64,000 nucleotides of DNA from Apis mellifera (taxonomy: Eukaryota > Arthropoda > Insecta > Hymenoptera > Apidae): positions 10,870,963 through 10,934,962 of the forward strand of contig NC_037643.1 in NCBI RefSeq assembly GCF_003254395.2. The letters are read 5' to 3'. Position numbers and translations under genes: made by a program. The notes beneath the pieces were generated by a model. That model was not told the origin of the DNA, did not search any database, and was given only the letters and a program-made list of their open reading frames with translations. This document shows, piece after piece, positions 25,148-36,483 of this stretch; within the stretch, counting starts at the first letter, position 1; each line of letters begins with the position of its first letter.

Positions 25148-25237
25148 ATGGAAAATGGCTTCCGGCTGGTTGGATTTATGGCGCGGGTACTTAGAACTGT
25201 GCCTCGAGCGCCGTTTCCTCTGGGATCGTGTGCAAAG
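25148..25237 (+). other. Possible first coding exon (ATG to donor)
   Basis: An ATG in a favourable context (GCGAATGG) opens a 30-codon frame ending exactly at AAAG/GTATGT, a plausible insect donor in phase 0. Upstream is a CpG-rich island. The peptide starts MENGFRLVGFMARV and has mixed composition, but I recognise no domain. The frame continues past the donor to 25,402 with Cys- and Tyr-rich AT-derived residues, as expected for reading into an intron or for a chance frame. No partner exon was identified. Confidence 0.15.
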
Positions 25238-25390
25238 GTATGTGGTATAAGGAATAGGTCGGGCTTAACCGGTATGGAAAATGGCCGGGGAGAAGTTATG
25301 GGGTTGCTGTCGGTGATTCAGACACGTTTGTTGAAATTATGGTATTATAGTACATATAAGACTGTTATTTGTTTATGTATTTGTTTTAAT

Positions 25391-25727
25391 GAGAAATTCT
25401 GACACACTTGTTCATTTATCTTTTAATTCGCTCCGATTGCGAATCACAGATATTTCATAGAATTTCGAGAGTATCGAGGTTTGAATGTAAAAATTATAAG
25501 ATTGTTAGAATGAGAAATTCTGACATGTTCATTTATTTTTTAATTCTGATTGTGAACAGATATTTCGTAGAATTTCGAAAGTATCGAGGTTTGAATATAA
25601 AAATTATAAGATTGTTAGAATGAGAAATTCTGACATGTTCATTTATTTTTTAATTCTGATTGTGAACAGATATTTCGTAGAATTTCGAGAGTATCGAGGT
25701 TTGAATGTAAAAATTATAAGATTGTTA
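25391..25727 (+). repeat. Tandem repeat, 3 copies of about 110-121 bp
   Basis: Copies begin with GAGAAATTCTGAC at 25,391, 25,512 and 25,622. Copies 2 and 3 are nearly identical, while copy 1 carries extra bases and substitutions; a degraded fourth start may follow 25,727. The unit is AT-rich and reads as a repeated peptide with aromatic residues in one frame, which explains the open frames here without a gene. Confidence 0.9.
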
Positions 25728-26308
25728 CGTTGTTCATCGGAGGAAGTATTTATTTATTTTTTAACCCGCCCTGATTTCGTGCTCAACACGTGTTTTCGTG
25801 AAAATAAAATTACGAAATTGCATACGATCAGAGTTCAATTTTCGTATTCGAAGATTTACTCTCTCGTAAGAAAAGAAAAAGGAAAAGGAAAGAAAAAAAG
25901 AAAGGAGGATACGATCCATTCACTCTTCACTTTACACGTAAGAACCATAATTATTTGAACGCACGAAACAAGTTTCACCTGTTTGCGGCCGATCGTGACG
26001 CTTGCTTGAGCAAATTAATATTTACCTTCCCTGGCACCCCAATCTACGAAGGCATCGTGCTTTCACTCGCTTATTAATGGATATCCCACCCTATCCGGTA
26101 TCCCACCCCCTAGTTACCCTCTCTCTCTCTCTCTCCACTCTACCTTGGCAGACACGCAACCCGCAAACTTTGATAACCGAGCAGCCAATTTCCGGTTGCG
26201 GTTCGTTGACTGGTTACTCCGAGTACACCGGACTCATCCGTGTGTTAAGTTTAATCCAGATTGACGTATGTTAATTCGCGTGACAATCTGCTTTGCTTTC
26301 CTCACAGG
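25728..26308. other. Noncoding link between two tandem arrays
   Basis: An AT-rich part with a purine tract (about 25,868-25,910) is followed by a moderate-GC patch (25.95-26.29 kb) with a CT microsatellite near 26,120-26,136. No gene is recognised. Confidence 0.6.
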
Positions 26309-26839
26309 TAATAATCTTATTACCGGTATTCTTATCTGCTTTGTTTTTTTCCCCTTTATTTATATCGTCTTATGTATTATTATTGCAAAGAATTATCTTT
26401 ACCTTTATATTTTTACATAAATTTAACTCTTCTGAATTATTTAAGGAGATAATAATTTTCCAATTTCAAACACATTTCTTCCCATTCAATTAAGTAATAA
26501 TCTTACCGGTATTCTTATCTGCTTTATTTTTTTCCCCTTTATTCATATCGTCTTATGTATTATTATTACAAACAATTATCTTACCTTTACATTTTACATA
26601 AATTTAACTCTTCTGAATTATTTAAGGAGATAATAATTTTCCAATTTCAAACACATTTCTTTCCATTCAATTAAGTAATAATCTTACCGGTATTCTTATC
26701 TGCTTTATTTATATCGTCTTATGTATTATTATTGCAAACAATTATCTTACCTTTACATTTTTACATAAATTTAACTCTTCTGAATTATTTAAGGAAACAA
26801 TAATATTTCAATTTCAAACACATTTCTTCCCATTCAATT
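26309..26839 (+). repeat. Tandem repeat, 3 copies of about 164-186 bp
   Basis: Copies start with TAATAATCTT at 26,309, 26,495 and 26,676. The unit carries TTACCGGTATTCTTATCTGC and an AT-rich remainder. The third copy lacks the T/C-rich segment of about 17 bases that is present in the first two. On the minus strand, copies 2 and 3 contain a donor-like AAAG/GTAAGA. It lies 580 bp from the preceding array and shares no obvious unit with it. Confidence 0.9.
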
Positions 26840-27204
26840 TTATATACGTAACAAAACGCGTTAATCTCCATCCTCTCGTAATCCACGCATCGCTCGGCTA
26901 AAATCGAATAAACCTACGAATATACCTCATCCTCTTAACTCGATCGAACCCATTCCGTTGCAGTAGCGGACGAGTTCCGCGACGAGTACAACAACGTAAT
27001 GTTTCATAGTTGCAGAAAACGCGGCCATAAATTCGGGGCCCCTTTTGTACGTCAATCAGCCGTGGATCGGCAATAAATGTTTCAAGTGCGCGAACCGAGA
27101 TGGGACGGGCTCGAAGGCAGGAAGGCCACTTTCACCGGGGCGAAACGTTCGCGTGACGTCCGCCATCGGGTCGCTGATTGTTTGAACAAAGCAGCATGAT
27201 GAGC

Positions 27205-27218
27205 ACCGGGGTCCCGGT
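27205..27218 (+). other. Inverted repeat ACCGGG-GT-CCCGGT
   Basis: Exact six-base arms are separated by two bases. A second inverted repeat follows 71 bases downstream in the same island. Confidence 0.3.
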
Positions 27219-27288
27219 GTTGGCGGTTTACGTGACGCCGGCCATTACGCTCGAACCACTTAATTATAATATCGCCCAGAATTAAACT

Positions 27289-27305
27289 GTGCTCGGCGCG
27301 AGCAC
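27289..27305 (+). other. Inverted repeat GTGCTCG-GCG-CGAGCAC
   Basis: Exact seven-base arms have a three-base centre, directly after an AT-rich TTAATTATAAT stretch. The size suits a dimeric factor site or a tight hairpin. Confidence 0.4.
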
Positions 27306-28246
27306 GTACTTGTACCGCAATTATTGTCGAAGGGGGAGGGGGAGGAGGAGGAGGAGGAGGAGTAGGGGCCGTTCTACCCCCTCCGTGTTATTACCAGCAA
27401 GCAAAACCAGGCGGCGAGGTTCGGTTTTCGATTCGAAGACACGTGATTCATTCGGAATGAAATGGCGGCCGATAAATCGGGAATCGATGCTCGGCGAGGA
27501 CGAACGGGTTATCCGTAGGGCTCGTTAAAAAAGTGATTTATCGGCCGTGGATCGTTGTGGATTCGAAATGGAAGAAATGGAATTTTTTAGGGGAGGAAAT
27601 GAAGAACGGAATTATATTAGGGGAATTGGTACGTAAGTGTGTATTGAATATTATAGGTAGACGATAAGTATAAGTGAACGATTGTTACACGATTCGAATC
27701 CTTTTAAATATTCCAGTTTAGTATTTATTTCCGGATTTTTATTGAAAAGTAAGAATATTTGAATATTTGTTTATATCTTGTATGACGAAAGTATTTAGGA
27801 ACGGAATTAAAAGAAAATCACTCTCTCAGGATATGATTCATTTAAAATCGAAATTTGTAATAAATCAGAGTTTTTTTTCTCTCGCGTAGTTTTTTCAATC
27901 GTTCTTATCTCCTTCACGGGTTTTCCCCGTCATCGAGGGAAAAATCCCACGTTGCTTTTTTTTTCGAAGCGACAGGATGTCGTGGGCCGAATGGAAGCCG
28001 GATGATCCAGAGATAACAGGGTGACAGTGGGCATGAGAAAAATTAGCGATGTACGCCTGTAATCCCGCTCAATGGGAGTAGGACGTATCGAATGGCCGGT
28101 CCACGTGACAGGAAGCGTGTCGAGAATTATGCTACATCCCCGACTGCGCCGCGCCAATAGATCATTAAGTTGTACTGTACGGCTGTATTATGACAAGACA
28201 CCCGTTACGGCAGGGGTGTTCCCCGCCGGCTGCCAGCCGAAACGCT

Positions 28247-28278
28247 GGGGGTGGGGGAGGGGAGGGGAGGGGAGGGGG
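28247..28278 (+). other. G-run tract with quadruplex potential
   Basis: Six runs of four or five Gs lie within 32 bases, separated by single bases. This is the most regular quadruplex pattern in the window. Confidence 0.5.
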
Positions 28279-29806
28279 TTGCTCGCTTTTCCACGTCGTC
28301 ACTCCTTTTCAAAGAAGCCACCTTTTTGATCGGCCGACTGGGACCGTTTAACACGGGGCTTTTAGCATTTTGCAGACCTTTAATTTCCCTTTTGCAGATT
28401 TCTCTCGGCCCTCGGCCCTCTTCTGTTTCTTCAGCGTTCCATTCTTTCTCTCTCCTTCTCTCTTTTATTTTCTACTCGCGTCGCCCGATTATACAACGAT
28501 AATATTTCTCTCTTCCTAGGATTAAACTAACTTTTGAATTTCGATTAAAAGAACAATTTTTCTTTTTTTTTTATTTTCATCAACGTATCAAGAAGAAGAA
28601 GAAGACAAAAGAGGGACACATCGGTCACACGCATGAAAGAAAAACGGATCAAGATTGGAGGTGGTGTGATGGATGAGCACAAACGATGACCGTCCACGCG
28701 GAAGTTAAACGTATATTATGTAGATTAAGGGTGTTGAGGATCAGATATACGGGGCATTTAATAATGCTGTTCCTTGTCAAAACACGCACCGTAGCCAACT
28801 GAGGGTATAATGCAGATAAATTGCTCCGTGGAGAGAACGTGGGGAGTAGGGGAAAGGGAGGGGAAAAGATCGGTTAAGAAAGAGAGAGAGGGGCTGTGAA
28901 GGATGGATCGAGGATGACTCTCCCCCTCCTCCCTCCCTCCAACCTCCTCTTTTCGACCCTTGTCGCGACTATTATTTGTTACCATCAGTGGATTGTATAT
29001 AGGGGTGTTTTAATATGGACCCGATGCCCACACCAAAGATTTGCGCGTAACTGTGCAAACAGCGGGTGATCCCTGGACCCGTGGACCCGTGAAACTACCC
29101 ACGGATAGATAATATCGGTGGTGACAGTTTCCAGAGACGGCGTTACGAATCGATTCCGATTACAACGGTTGGAAGACGAAATTATCGGGGGCGAAGGGTT
29201 GGTTTTAAACATTTTTGATTAGAAACGATCAGATTATGGTTGATGGAAATTAATTTTTTAAAGCAAAACGATGAAACTTTTTTGAAACGAGAAACGTTGA
29301 TTTCTTCTAAATTAGATTTTGGTAGATAAATAAAATAATATTTAGATCCATTTAGAAGGAAGAATTGCGTTTGCGAAGAATCAGTTTTCACAATGTTGAA
29401 GTGAAACGCTAGTTAAAGCGTTGATTGCCGCATTTAACCGAACAACAATATTTATCCGAATCGTATTTTATACTTTCCTATCTGTTCAGAATTTTTTTTA
29501 TTTAAAATTATAACGAGATATAACTCGTGCATACGAATCACGAATATCATCGAAATCTTTTTCTAAAAAAAAAGACGATTTGTTCAAAGAATTTGTTCAA
29601 ACGATCAAGTTTATACGATATTATTTCCATTGCTTCTCCATTCAACATTTCATCGCACATTATCATCATTATATACGATTTAAATTTTTTTCCAAATACA
29701 ATTTCGATCAGTGCATCTTCATTACAGAAGAATAGCTTTCCACCCGTTCAAATATTTCCATCGACAGTTCCACTTAATTGCTATCCGACAATTCAATCAA
29801 AAAAGG

Positions 29807-29814
<8 letters not shown>

Positions 29815-29836
<22 letters not shown>
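29815..29836 (+). repeat. (AG)n microsatellite
   Basis: Eleven AG units follow an A-rich lead. Confidence 0.9.
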
Positions 29837-29837
<1 letters not shown>

Positions 29838-30271
29838 TAGGCAGGGAAAAAGAGGAAGGGGGAGGACGGAAAATTCAAAAAACAACGTAACTCAATCTCT
29901 CTCAAAACGAGCGTCCACGCAGCAAAACGTTTAGCCGCGCGTTCCCGTTTTTGCTAAAAAATCCCGCGTGGCCGGGGATTGGGTTCAATGCGTTCATCTA
30001 TTTTTCATTCCGACCGGTCCGGTACCGGGTGGTCCGCCGGTGACAATCGGTGATCACAGCTTTTCAGATGGCCTGGAAAAAGTTCGAATCGGCCCGGACC
30101 GAAGAATTGCGCGGCGCACCAAAAATATTCAATGGACGAAAAAAAAAAAAAAAAAAGGAAAAAAAAAAGAGCCCGTGATTACACGTTCGCATCATTGTGA
30201 CCGGAGTTTCGATCTTTACAAATTTTTTCGAAACAATGGCCCGGCCCCCGGGAGACCGTGGATTTCCACTT

Positions 30272-30279
30272 TGACGTCA
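30272..30279 (+). promoter_or_regulatory. CRE-type palindrome TGACGTCA
   Basis: This perfect CREB/ATF core is in a CG-rich island and is followed by a second TTTTGACC word. Confidence 0.35.
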
Positions 30280-31929
30280 GTTTTGACCAAATATTTGCCG
30301 AACAAAATGGAAGTCGCGTATATCCACCCGGATGCCCATTGATCGATTCTTTATTTCGTCCTCTTCCTCCGTTTATCATCGCCCGTCTCCCTCCTACTTT
30401 CATAAATCGACGACCAAGCGTTTAAAGCCGGTACTCTTTTAATCTTCGCACGACTTTGTGATTATTTATTTAATTAATCTCCATTAATCTCGAAATGGAA
30501 GAATTACGTTTCGAATAGTTGTGGATTTTTAATAATGTTTTGCTCGAGGAGGGAGGAAGTAACAAGTGATTTTGGTTACAACGAACAATGGGTTTAATAC
30601 ATTCTGAGAGATATCGAAGAGAGAGAGAGGGAGATTTTGGATCGATCGGAATGTGAAACTGTTCTGGAAATGACAGTCACTTGGCTTGGGACAATGGCAA
30701 GGTTCGCGTTCGGATAATTCGCAATTCGAAATCTGTCGTCTCACGATCAATTTGAAGTTCAAAGTTTGAAGTTCGATGTTTCAAGTGACAAGTTTCTGAA
30801 GTTTGAAATCGATATCCACGGGCAAACTTTCAACTTTCCACGTGATGATATGGCAATTTATATAATTCGAGTCAATTTTTTTTAACACCAGAATAAATCC
30901 CGACGAAAGTATTTCTGTATTTTGAAACGAAAATTAAACCAATCAAACGTGTAACAATTTTTTGATATCAACGAACACAATATTTTAACAATAATAATAA
31001 TATCCCATTTTTCCAATTCAATAAATTCAAAAATTATAAAATAACAAAATAATAAGTTTCTCCCAAAAAAGGAACACGGTCGTTTGACCCATGTTTTCGC
31101 GAAACGTCTTCACGATCTTGCCACTCAGACGAAACGTGGAGAATGTCGTTTCTACTAGGAAGTTGAGGCGCCGCGATCGGCGAGCGGAATGCATAATCAG
31201 GTCGGATTGCATTAGTACAGTTAATTAGTCGGGCACAATGCTCTGATAATATTATAGAACCGCGACAAGCAGAATTCAACTACTCGGTTATTCATGTCGC
31301 ACTCCAGTCATGCCCGACACGCTCGGATAAACAGTGTGCCGGGGAGCCAGGGCCAAGATTGGCGAATAAGGGCGAATTGTCGAGTCGTTAGCTAGTTTTC
31401 CGTGTTCCCAATGCCGTGAAAAGCTGTTTCTGTTCTTTCACGGGGGGGGGACGGGGTCCTCGGTCTTGCGGCATTGTTCCTCGTTCCCCGCTCTTCGGAG
31501 CACGCATCTCGACTTCGGATTTGTTTTCGTCTCGCTGAACAACTTTCGCCTCGGTTCGGGCCACATCCACGCGTTGAATTTCAATTCGAGCGATCTCGCG
31601 ATCCGATTCCACGTTATTTTTATTTATCGTTATTATTATTATTATTTTTTTAACATTCTCCTCAAGATCGATCGACAAGATTTCTTTTGAAAGGGAAAGA
31701 AATTTTCAAAGTATTATCCTCGAAATTATTTTAAATCGTAATTCACGGATATAATACCACAAATCGTTGGAGAACCGCCTTGAGGAAATAAAAAAATAGA
31801 TATTACGAAATTTCACGAGATTTCTCGAGGATTTTTTTAAATCGAAACGGGTCCTCGTAAACGCGATCCTCCGATACGTTGGAAAAATATTCAACGTCGG
31901 GAAATCGAACAAGCATCCCCGCTCAAAGC

Positions 31930-31931
<2 letters not shown>

Positions 31932-31968
<37 letters not shown>
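31932..31968 (+). repeat. (AT)n microsatellite
   Basis: Thirty-seven alternating A and T bases, the longest TA run in the window. Confidence 0.95.
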
Positions 31969-31971
<3 letters not shown>

Positions 31972-32326
31972 GGGCCAGGAAAAATAGAAACGGGGCAGGG
32001 ACCTGGCGGTCGGTTAGGGGGGGCGGGAGGGGAAAAAGGATTTTTCATTAGGGCAACCTAAGCCCCGATGCGAAAGGATTAATAGAAGTTATAAAGTAGA
32101 GCCCGAAGAGGTGGAGGAACATTACGTGACCTGACTCCGATCGAGTCTTTCTTCAGGTTATATTGCAGGTTCCCGTCGTTTCTCATTCACCCCTACGGCT
32201 CATGCGCATCACATCTGACCAATAGAATCGCGTGGTCCATCTCTGCCGCTGACCAAACCCCTTGACTCGTACCACTCTTGCCCCCGAGATACATTCCCCG
32301 CGAAGAAAAAAGAAAGTTTGAGAACC

Positions 32327-32403
32327 GCCACCCTCCCTCCCCTTCCTCCCCTTCTTCCTCCCTCCCCTCCTCCTCCTCCTCCTCCTCCTCCTCCTTCTCC
32401 TCC
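32327..32403 (+). repeat. CCT-rich pyrimidine tract
   Basis: An almost pure pyrimidine stretch contains about nine consecutive TCC units. It generates Ser, Pro and Arg/Gly runs in overlapping frames on both strands. Confidence 0.85.
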
Positions 32404-33106
32404 GCCTCCTTCTCGCTGCCCGCCGCGAGTCGAGTGTGTATTTTCCAGAGGAAACCTCATCAACTCCATCCAAACTCCATTTCTAAGAACGGAATTGGAA
32501 AGCCGTGGAATTCATTGGATCCATCGTATGGCGACACACAGGGAGGTTCGCACAGGGAGAGCGGGGAGGGAGGGGGATTGAAAAGTGTTGCCTCGCTGAA
32601 TACATCTTTTTCGTATTTAACCTTACAGACAGCCGGGAGACCGAGTAAATTTTATTCCACAACGGGCAGCGGAAACAATCTCGTTCTCCTCCTCCTCTTT
32701 TTCTTCTTCTTTCTTTCTTCTCTCCTTTTCTCGAAGAAAAAAGAATCATAACATCGTGAAATATTTTTCTATCTTCTTCCTCAAAAAAAAAAAAAAAGAA
32801 AAAGAAAAAAGAAATTCATCGCGCGTATAATAATTTAACGATGGATGAAACTGATCCATGCTCGATCCTCCCGTTTCGTCAAATAGCGGGGGAGCATGGT
32901 GGAGCATGATGTGTGCGGAGAGACACGGTCTCAAAATCGCATCCAATATGTCCATCTTTTAGCGCGACGTGGACGCGAGCCGGCCGCCGCGCAAACAGAT
33001 CAATGCTCCGCGTTCCAATATAAACAGTATTATTGAAACAAAGCGGTAGGGAGGTGTAGGACTGCCGCTGGACTGCTGCAAGTTTGCTGGCGCGAGTGGT
33101 TGTGCA

Positions 33107-33144
33107 GGGGGGGAGGGGGCGGGGATGGGGAGGGAGGAAGGGGG
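33107..33144 (+). other. G-rich tract with quadruplex potential
   Basis: Runs of seven, five, four, four and five Gs lie within 38 bases of a CG-rich island. Confidence 0.45.
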
Positions 33145-35027
33145 ACCACGGGGGCTACCGTGGAGGATGAGGGTTGATGTTTCTGCCGGGCTGCGGAGAA
33201 TGAACGAGGGGAGAAGAGTTATGTTGCCGCGATATTGTACTGCGCGGCACGAGCGAATCTCTAAGGGTGGTGGAGGGGAGGGCGGTTGGCTTCCTGTTCC
33301 TCCTCCTCCTCCTCCCCCGCCACCGCGCCTTCCACCAACGCTTCGATCCTTTACCCAGACGGCTTCGCGAAAAGTCCGCTGTCGATGTCGTGTTATGCGT
33401 GTCGTGGACCGTGGTGGATTCCTTGATGCAAGTACGGAGAAATAGTGCTCGTTAGGTTTTTCCTGGAACGATATTTTCGATCCTTGGAAAAAAAAAAGGA
33501 AAATTGGGCGATGGAACTTGGTTTGGAAGGGGAAGAAAAAAATTTTCAGATAATTAATCTTTGAAAGAAAGATCTTTGTTTGTTATGAATTGTATAGATG
33601 GATGAAATATGACTCGTGTATTGATTTCTCGATAAACTGTTCTCTGTAATTTGTATTACTTTGTACTTGTTTTGTTTAATTAATAATTGGATTAATGATT
33701 AATGAAGATTTGTAGGATTCTTCAAGGATCTTTTTTTTTCTTCTGTTAGAATGGAAATTGAATAACCAGAAGATGGAGATGAATGATGAATGATGAATTT
33801 CTCGTGAAAATAGAGTCATCATCGAGGCCGAGTAAAAATTCCAATTGGAACGTTGGTAACGAGACGTTGGTTCAAAGAGGAAATTCGTAGGAATCTGATA
33901 GCGGAAAGAAAAAGAAAAAGATCGACGATGGCAATTATTCGCCAACATAGACGTCTCCGAATTGGGCTGATCAAAGTGAAAGTTTTCCAGTCCATCTGGG
34001 ATCAGGATGGACAGGACGGTGCAGCACGAAGCAGCCAGTCAACCAGGGTGGCTGTTGGGGGTGGGTGGTTGGCTGGACGCAGTCAGCTCGGTGTGAAATT
34101 AGCGCAGATGTCGCGGTGACGGCTCATGGTGCAGCTTCTCTGTTCATTTTCCAGGAGACTGGATCGGAAAGGGGACGCAATTCCTGCGAGTCTGGATTTT
34201 CAGTCGCCGGTATTAAATGGCCGTTGACCCAATTAATCCTGCCCGAGGAGTTAGCCAAGGAAATGTAATTCCATCGTATTATTGTTGGTAATCGGTAAGA
34301 TGTATCCCGACCAACTTTCCTAATGGACCGCTCCTCCGAGCGATAATTTGAAAGGAACGTTCCCATTTCCCAGCTTAAATTATTATTTTAACAATTTTAT
34401 AAGTTCTGTGATAAATAGCGGGATCGATCAGTTTTTCTAGAAAGAAAATAACGAACGATAAAAGTTGAAAGGAGCGGCGTGACAGCTCGTTACTTCTTCG
34501 AAAATGATATAAATATTTTTTTTTCGTCAAAAGTGCGAGTGGAAATATTTACATTACCGCAGAAAAAATATTGACAGGCCGATATTATTACGATTTTCTC
34601 TGATATCCCCTATCATAGAGAAAACAGAAGAGGCGGCAAAGGGTTGAACAAATATTAATAAGTCGATCGAAAGACGAATAGGGTTGTTACACGTCAATCT
34701 TTCCTTACGATTTCCCTCAAGTTATCGAATAACGGAGAAAATATATTTTCGTAATAATATTATTCGTGTTTGTATACCACACGTCTTGCACTCGATTTCG
34801 ATGAAATAACGATCTCGTTCCTCCCCTCTTTCCAAAAAAAAAAAAAATCCATTACTAAAACGACACTAAGCTTCGATCCATCGAGAAAGACGCGCTTGAT
34901 CTCTTAATGGCGAGCATACTTTTAAAAAAATAAAGATTCGATGGACAGAAGTTGAAGAGCCACCATTGTGAAAAAAAGTCATTTCTTTTTGAGCGGGCGA
35001 TATCAGGTTTCTGAGATCGCGTCTACT

Positions 35028-35072
35028 CGAGGCTCGCCTCCTCGAGGGTTGAACCCTCGATGCTGAGCCTCG
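35028..35072 (+). other. Nested perfect inverted repeat (cruciform-like)
   Basis: The outer arms CGAGGCTC (35028-35035) and GAGCCTCG (35065-35072) and the inner arms TCGAGGGTT (35042-35050) and AACCCTCGA (35052-35060) are both exact reverse complements. Folded as RNA, the inner stem keeps seven pairs around a five-base loop, and the two stems are joined by an internal loop of six and four bases. The minus strand shows a GGGTTCAACCC apex reminiscent of a tRNA T arm, but the loop is five rather than seven bases and the other tRNA arms are absent. Confidence 0.5.
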
Positions 35073-36034
35073 CATCTTCTCGACTCCGCCTTCACCGCCG
35101 CTTTGATCAGGCCACAACCCCAAACACCCACTATTATGGACAATCAATCCAAAAAATGGAGCCGTGCCACCCCAAAAGCTGACCACCACGCCATGATTAT
35201 GGGACCCTCTACGGTAGTAGACCCTCCGGGGATGATCGGCGAGATCACCTCTCGCAGACGGAACGTTTATTCTCCTAAGTAAACCGGTTAACGATTTCCC
35301 TTTGTTCGATTACTCTGCCGGGTAAAGAGGGGTCCCTATTTTTTTTTTTTTTTTCCTTTTTTTTACAGCTTCCTCTTTTATCCGTATTCGATGGACGTTT
35401 AACGATAATCGCACTTGATCGCGCGATCGTCGTCGCTGTATCATTTTGTCGTTATTAGAAAACAATTTCTTTTTTTTTTTTTTTGATATCCATAGATTCT
35501 AATAATAAATATACCATTTTAAATCTACGAAGAATAATATATATTCAAATCTTTTTCCATTACTTATTTTCCAAAAACTTTACAAAAATGATTTATCATT
35601 ACACGTTTATCAGAGGAACAAGGTATATTTTATCCGTCTCTCCGATTCATCGATTCTTCAAACCAATTCCTCAATCGAACGAACGAACCGAATAGCCGGG
35701 AATAACCGGAACAACGGAAAAAAACCCAGTCACGATTGTTATTGCAAAAGCGGCACGGCCGTCTTTCTTCCGTTCGTTCGTTCTGTAACAAGAATGACCG
35801 CATTATTCAGGACGCGTTTGGAGCAACATGGCAACGAGACCAACGGATAGAAAGAGAGGAGGGAGGGGGTTGCCCAGAGGGGTGAGCAATCTCCTTGCCG
35901 CGTCTCTGCAGCCAACAATCCGCGTCGATAAATAAAGGATTGGCTGCTCCTCGGTCAATATTGATTTTTAAATTGACCGCCGAGCGAATCCGCGCCCTTC
36001 CCACCCTCCTGAAACCTTCGCCCGCCGCCACCCA

Positions 36035-36061
36035 CCGACCGACCGACCGACCGACCGACCG
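36035..36061 (+). repeat. (CCGA)n microsatellite
   Basis: Six CCGA units plus CCG. Confidence 0.9.
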
Positions 36062-36136
36062 CCCGGCAGAATCTATCCTCGATCAGGAGGGTGTACACGT
36101 ATTTGTACGCGTTTGTTTGTGCCGACTCGTCCATGC

Positions 36137-36158
36137 CTCTCTCTCTCTCTCTCTCTCT
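36137..36158 (+). repeat. (CT)n microsatellite
   Basis: Eleven CT units in a CpG-rich island. Confidence 0.9.
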
Positions 36159-36463
36159 TCCTCCCTCCCTATCTCGAATCACCCTCCCTTGTTAGTCCTC
36201 CCTTTCTATCCTCCCCGCACCCCGTTTCATTTTTCCGTCTCCCTCTGGCATTCTCTCCTCGTGAGGGTTGAACACACGCGTGCGCTCGTGCGCGTTATAA
36301 CACACGGCTCCCTCGCTCGCATCCGCGCGCGTGTACACATACGAGGGGGGAGGGAGGAGGAGAGGATAGAAATTCAGTCGGGCATCGGTCGCCGGTATAC
36401 ACGGAATTTGATTATAAATAAATGCGAGCGGCAGCGTAGCTCCATCCAGCCAACCATCTCGCA

Positions 36464-36483
36464 CGCCGGTGTACACGCCGGCG
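36464..36483 (+). other. Inverted repeat CGCCGG ... CCGGCG
   Basis: Six-base exact arms (36464-36469 and 36478-36483) enclose an eight-base centre that contains TGTACA, itself a palindrome. Confidence 0.3.

Larger units (their letters stand above)
21851..25330. other. Dense CpG-rich islands with inverted repeats
   Basis: Islands at 21.85-22.66, 22.96-23.50, 23.72-24.34 and 24.50-25.32 kb contain perfect palindromes, hairpins, a TA microsatellite and one ATG-to-donor frame at the right edge. The frame at 22,003-22,449 (148 codons) runs through a purine tract and is rich in Arg, Lys and Gly with no known domain. AT-rich DNA at 22.72-22.95 and 23.52-23.70 kb holds nothing that I recognise. Confidence 0.55.
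26840..29210. other. CpG-rich islands with palindromes and a G-rich tract
   Basis: Islands at 26.88-27.54, 27.90-28.45 and 28.62-29.21 kb alternate with AT-rich DNA. The first holds two perfect inverted repeats, a GGA microsatellite (about 27,330-27,362) and several GGCC-containing words; the second holds a G-quadruplex-like tract. No frame is convincing. Confidence 0.6.
29211..31060. other. AT-rich DNA around one island at 29.93-30.45 kb
   Basis: The island contains the palindrome CCGGTACCGG near 30,020, a CRE at 30,272 and long A-runs (30,139-30,170). A run of TTGAAGTT/AAGTTTGAA direct repeats lies at about 30,750-30,810. The remainder is AT-rich without recognisable content. Confidence 0.6.
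31061..35480. other. Alternating islands and spacers with many simple repeats
   Basis: Islands lie at 31.07-31.60, 31.86-32.68, 32.82-33.48, 33.83-34.37 and 34.86-35.30 kb. They hold the TA and CCT tracts and G-runs listed separately, a distant 8-bp inverted repeat (GTCGGGCA at 31,228 with TGCCCGAC at 31,311) and the nested cruciform at 35.03-35.07 kb. AT-rich DNA fills 31.61-31.85, 33.48-33.82 and 34.38-34.86 kb. The frames at 32.2-32.75 kb are produced by the CCT tract. Confidence 0.6.

Noticed and set aside
31228..31318. Eight-base inverted repeat with a 75-base loop
   Set aside because: Inner bases do not extend the pairing; at this separation an 8-bp match is easily chance.
35010..35090. 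tRNA-like T arm on the minus strand
   Set aside because: The loop is five bases rather than seven, and no acceptor, D or anticodon arm can be drawn around it.
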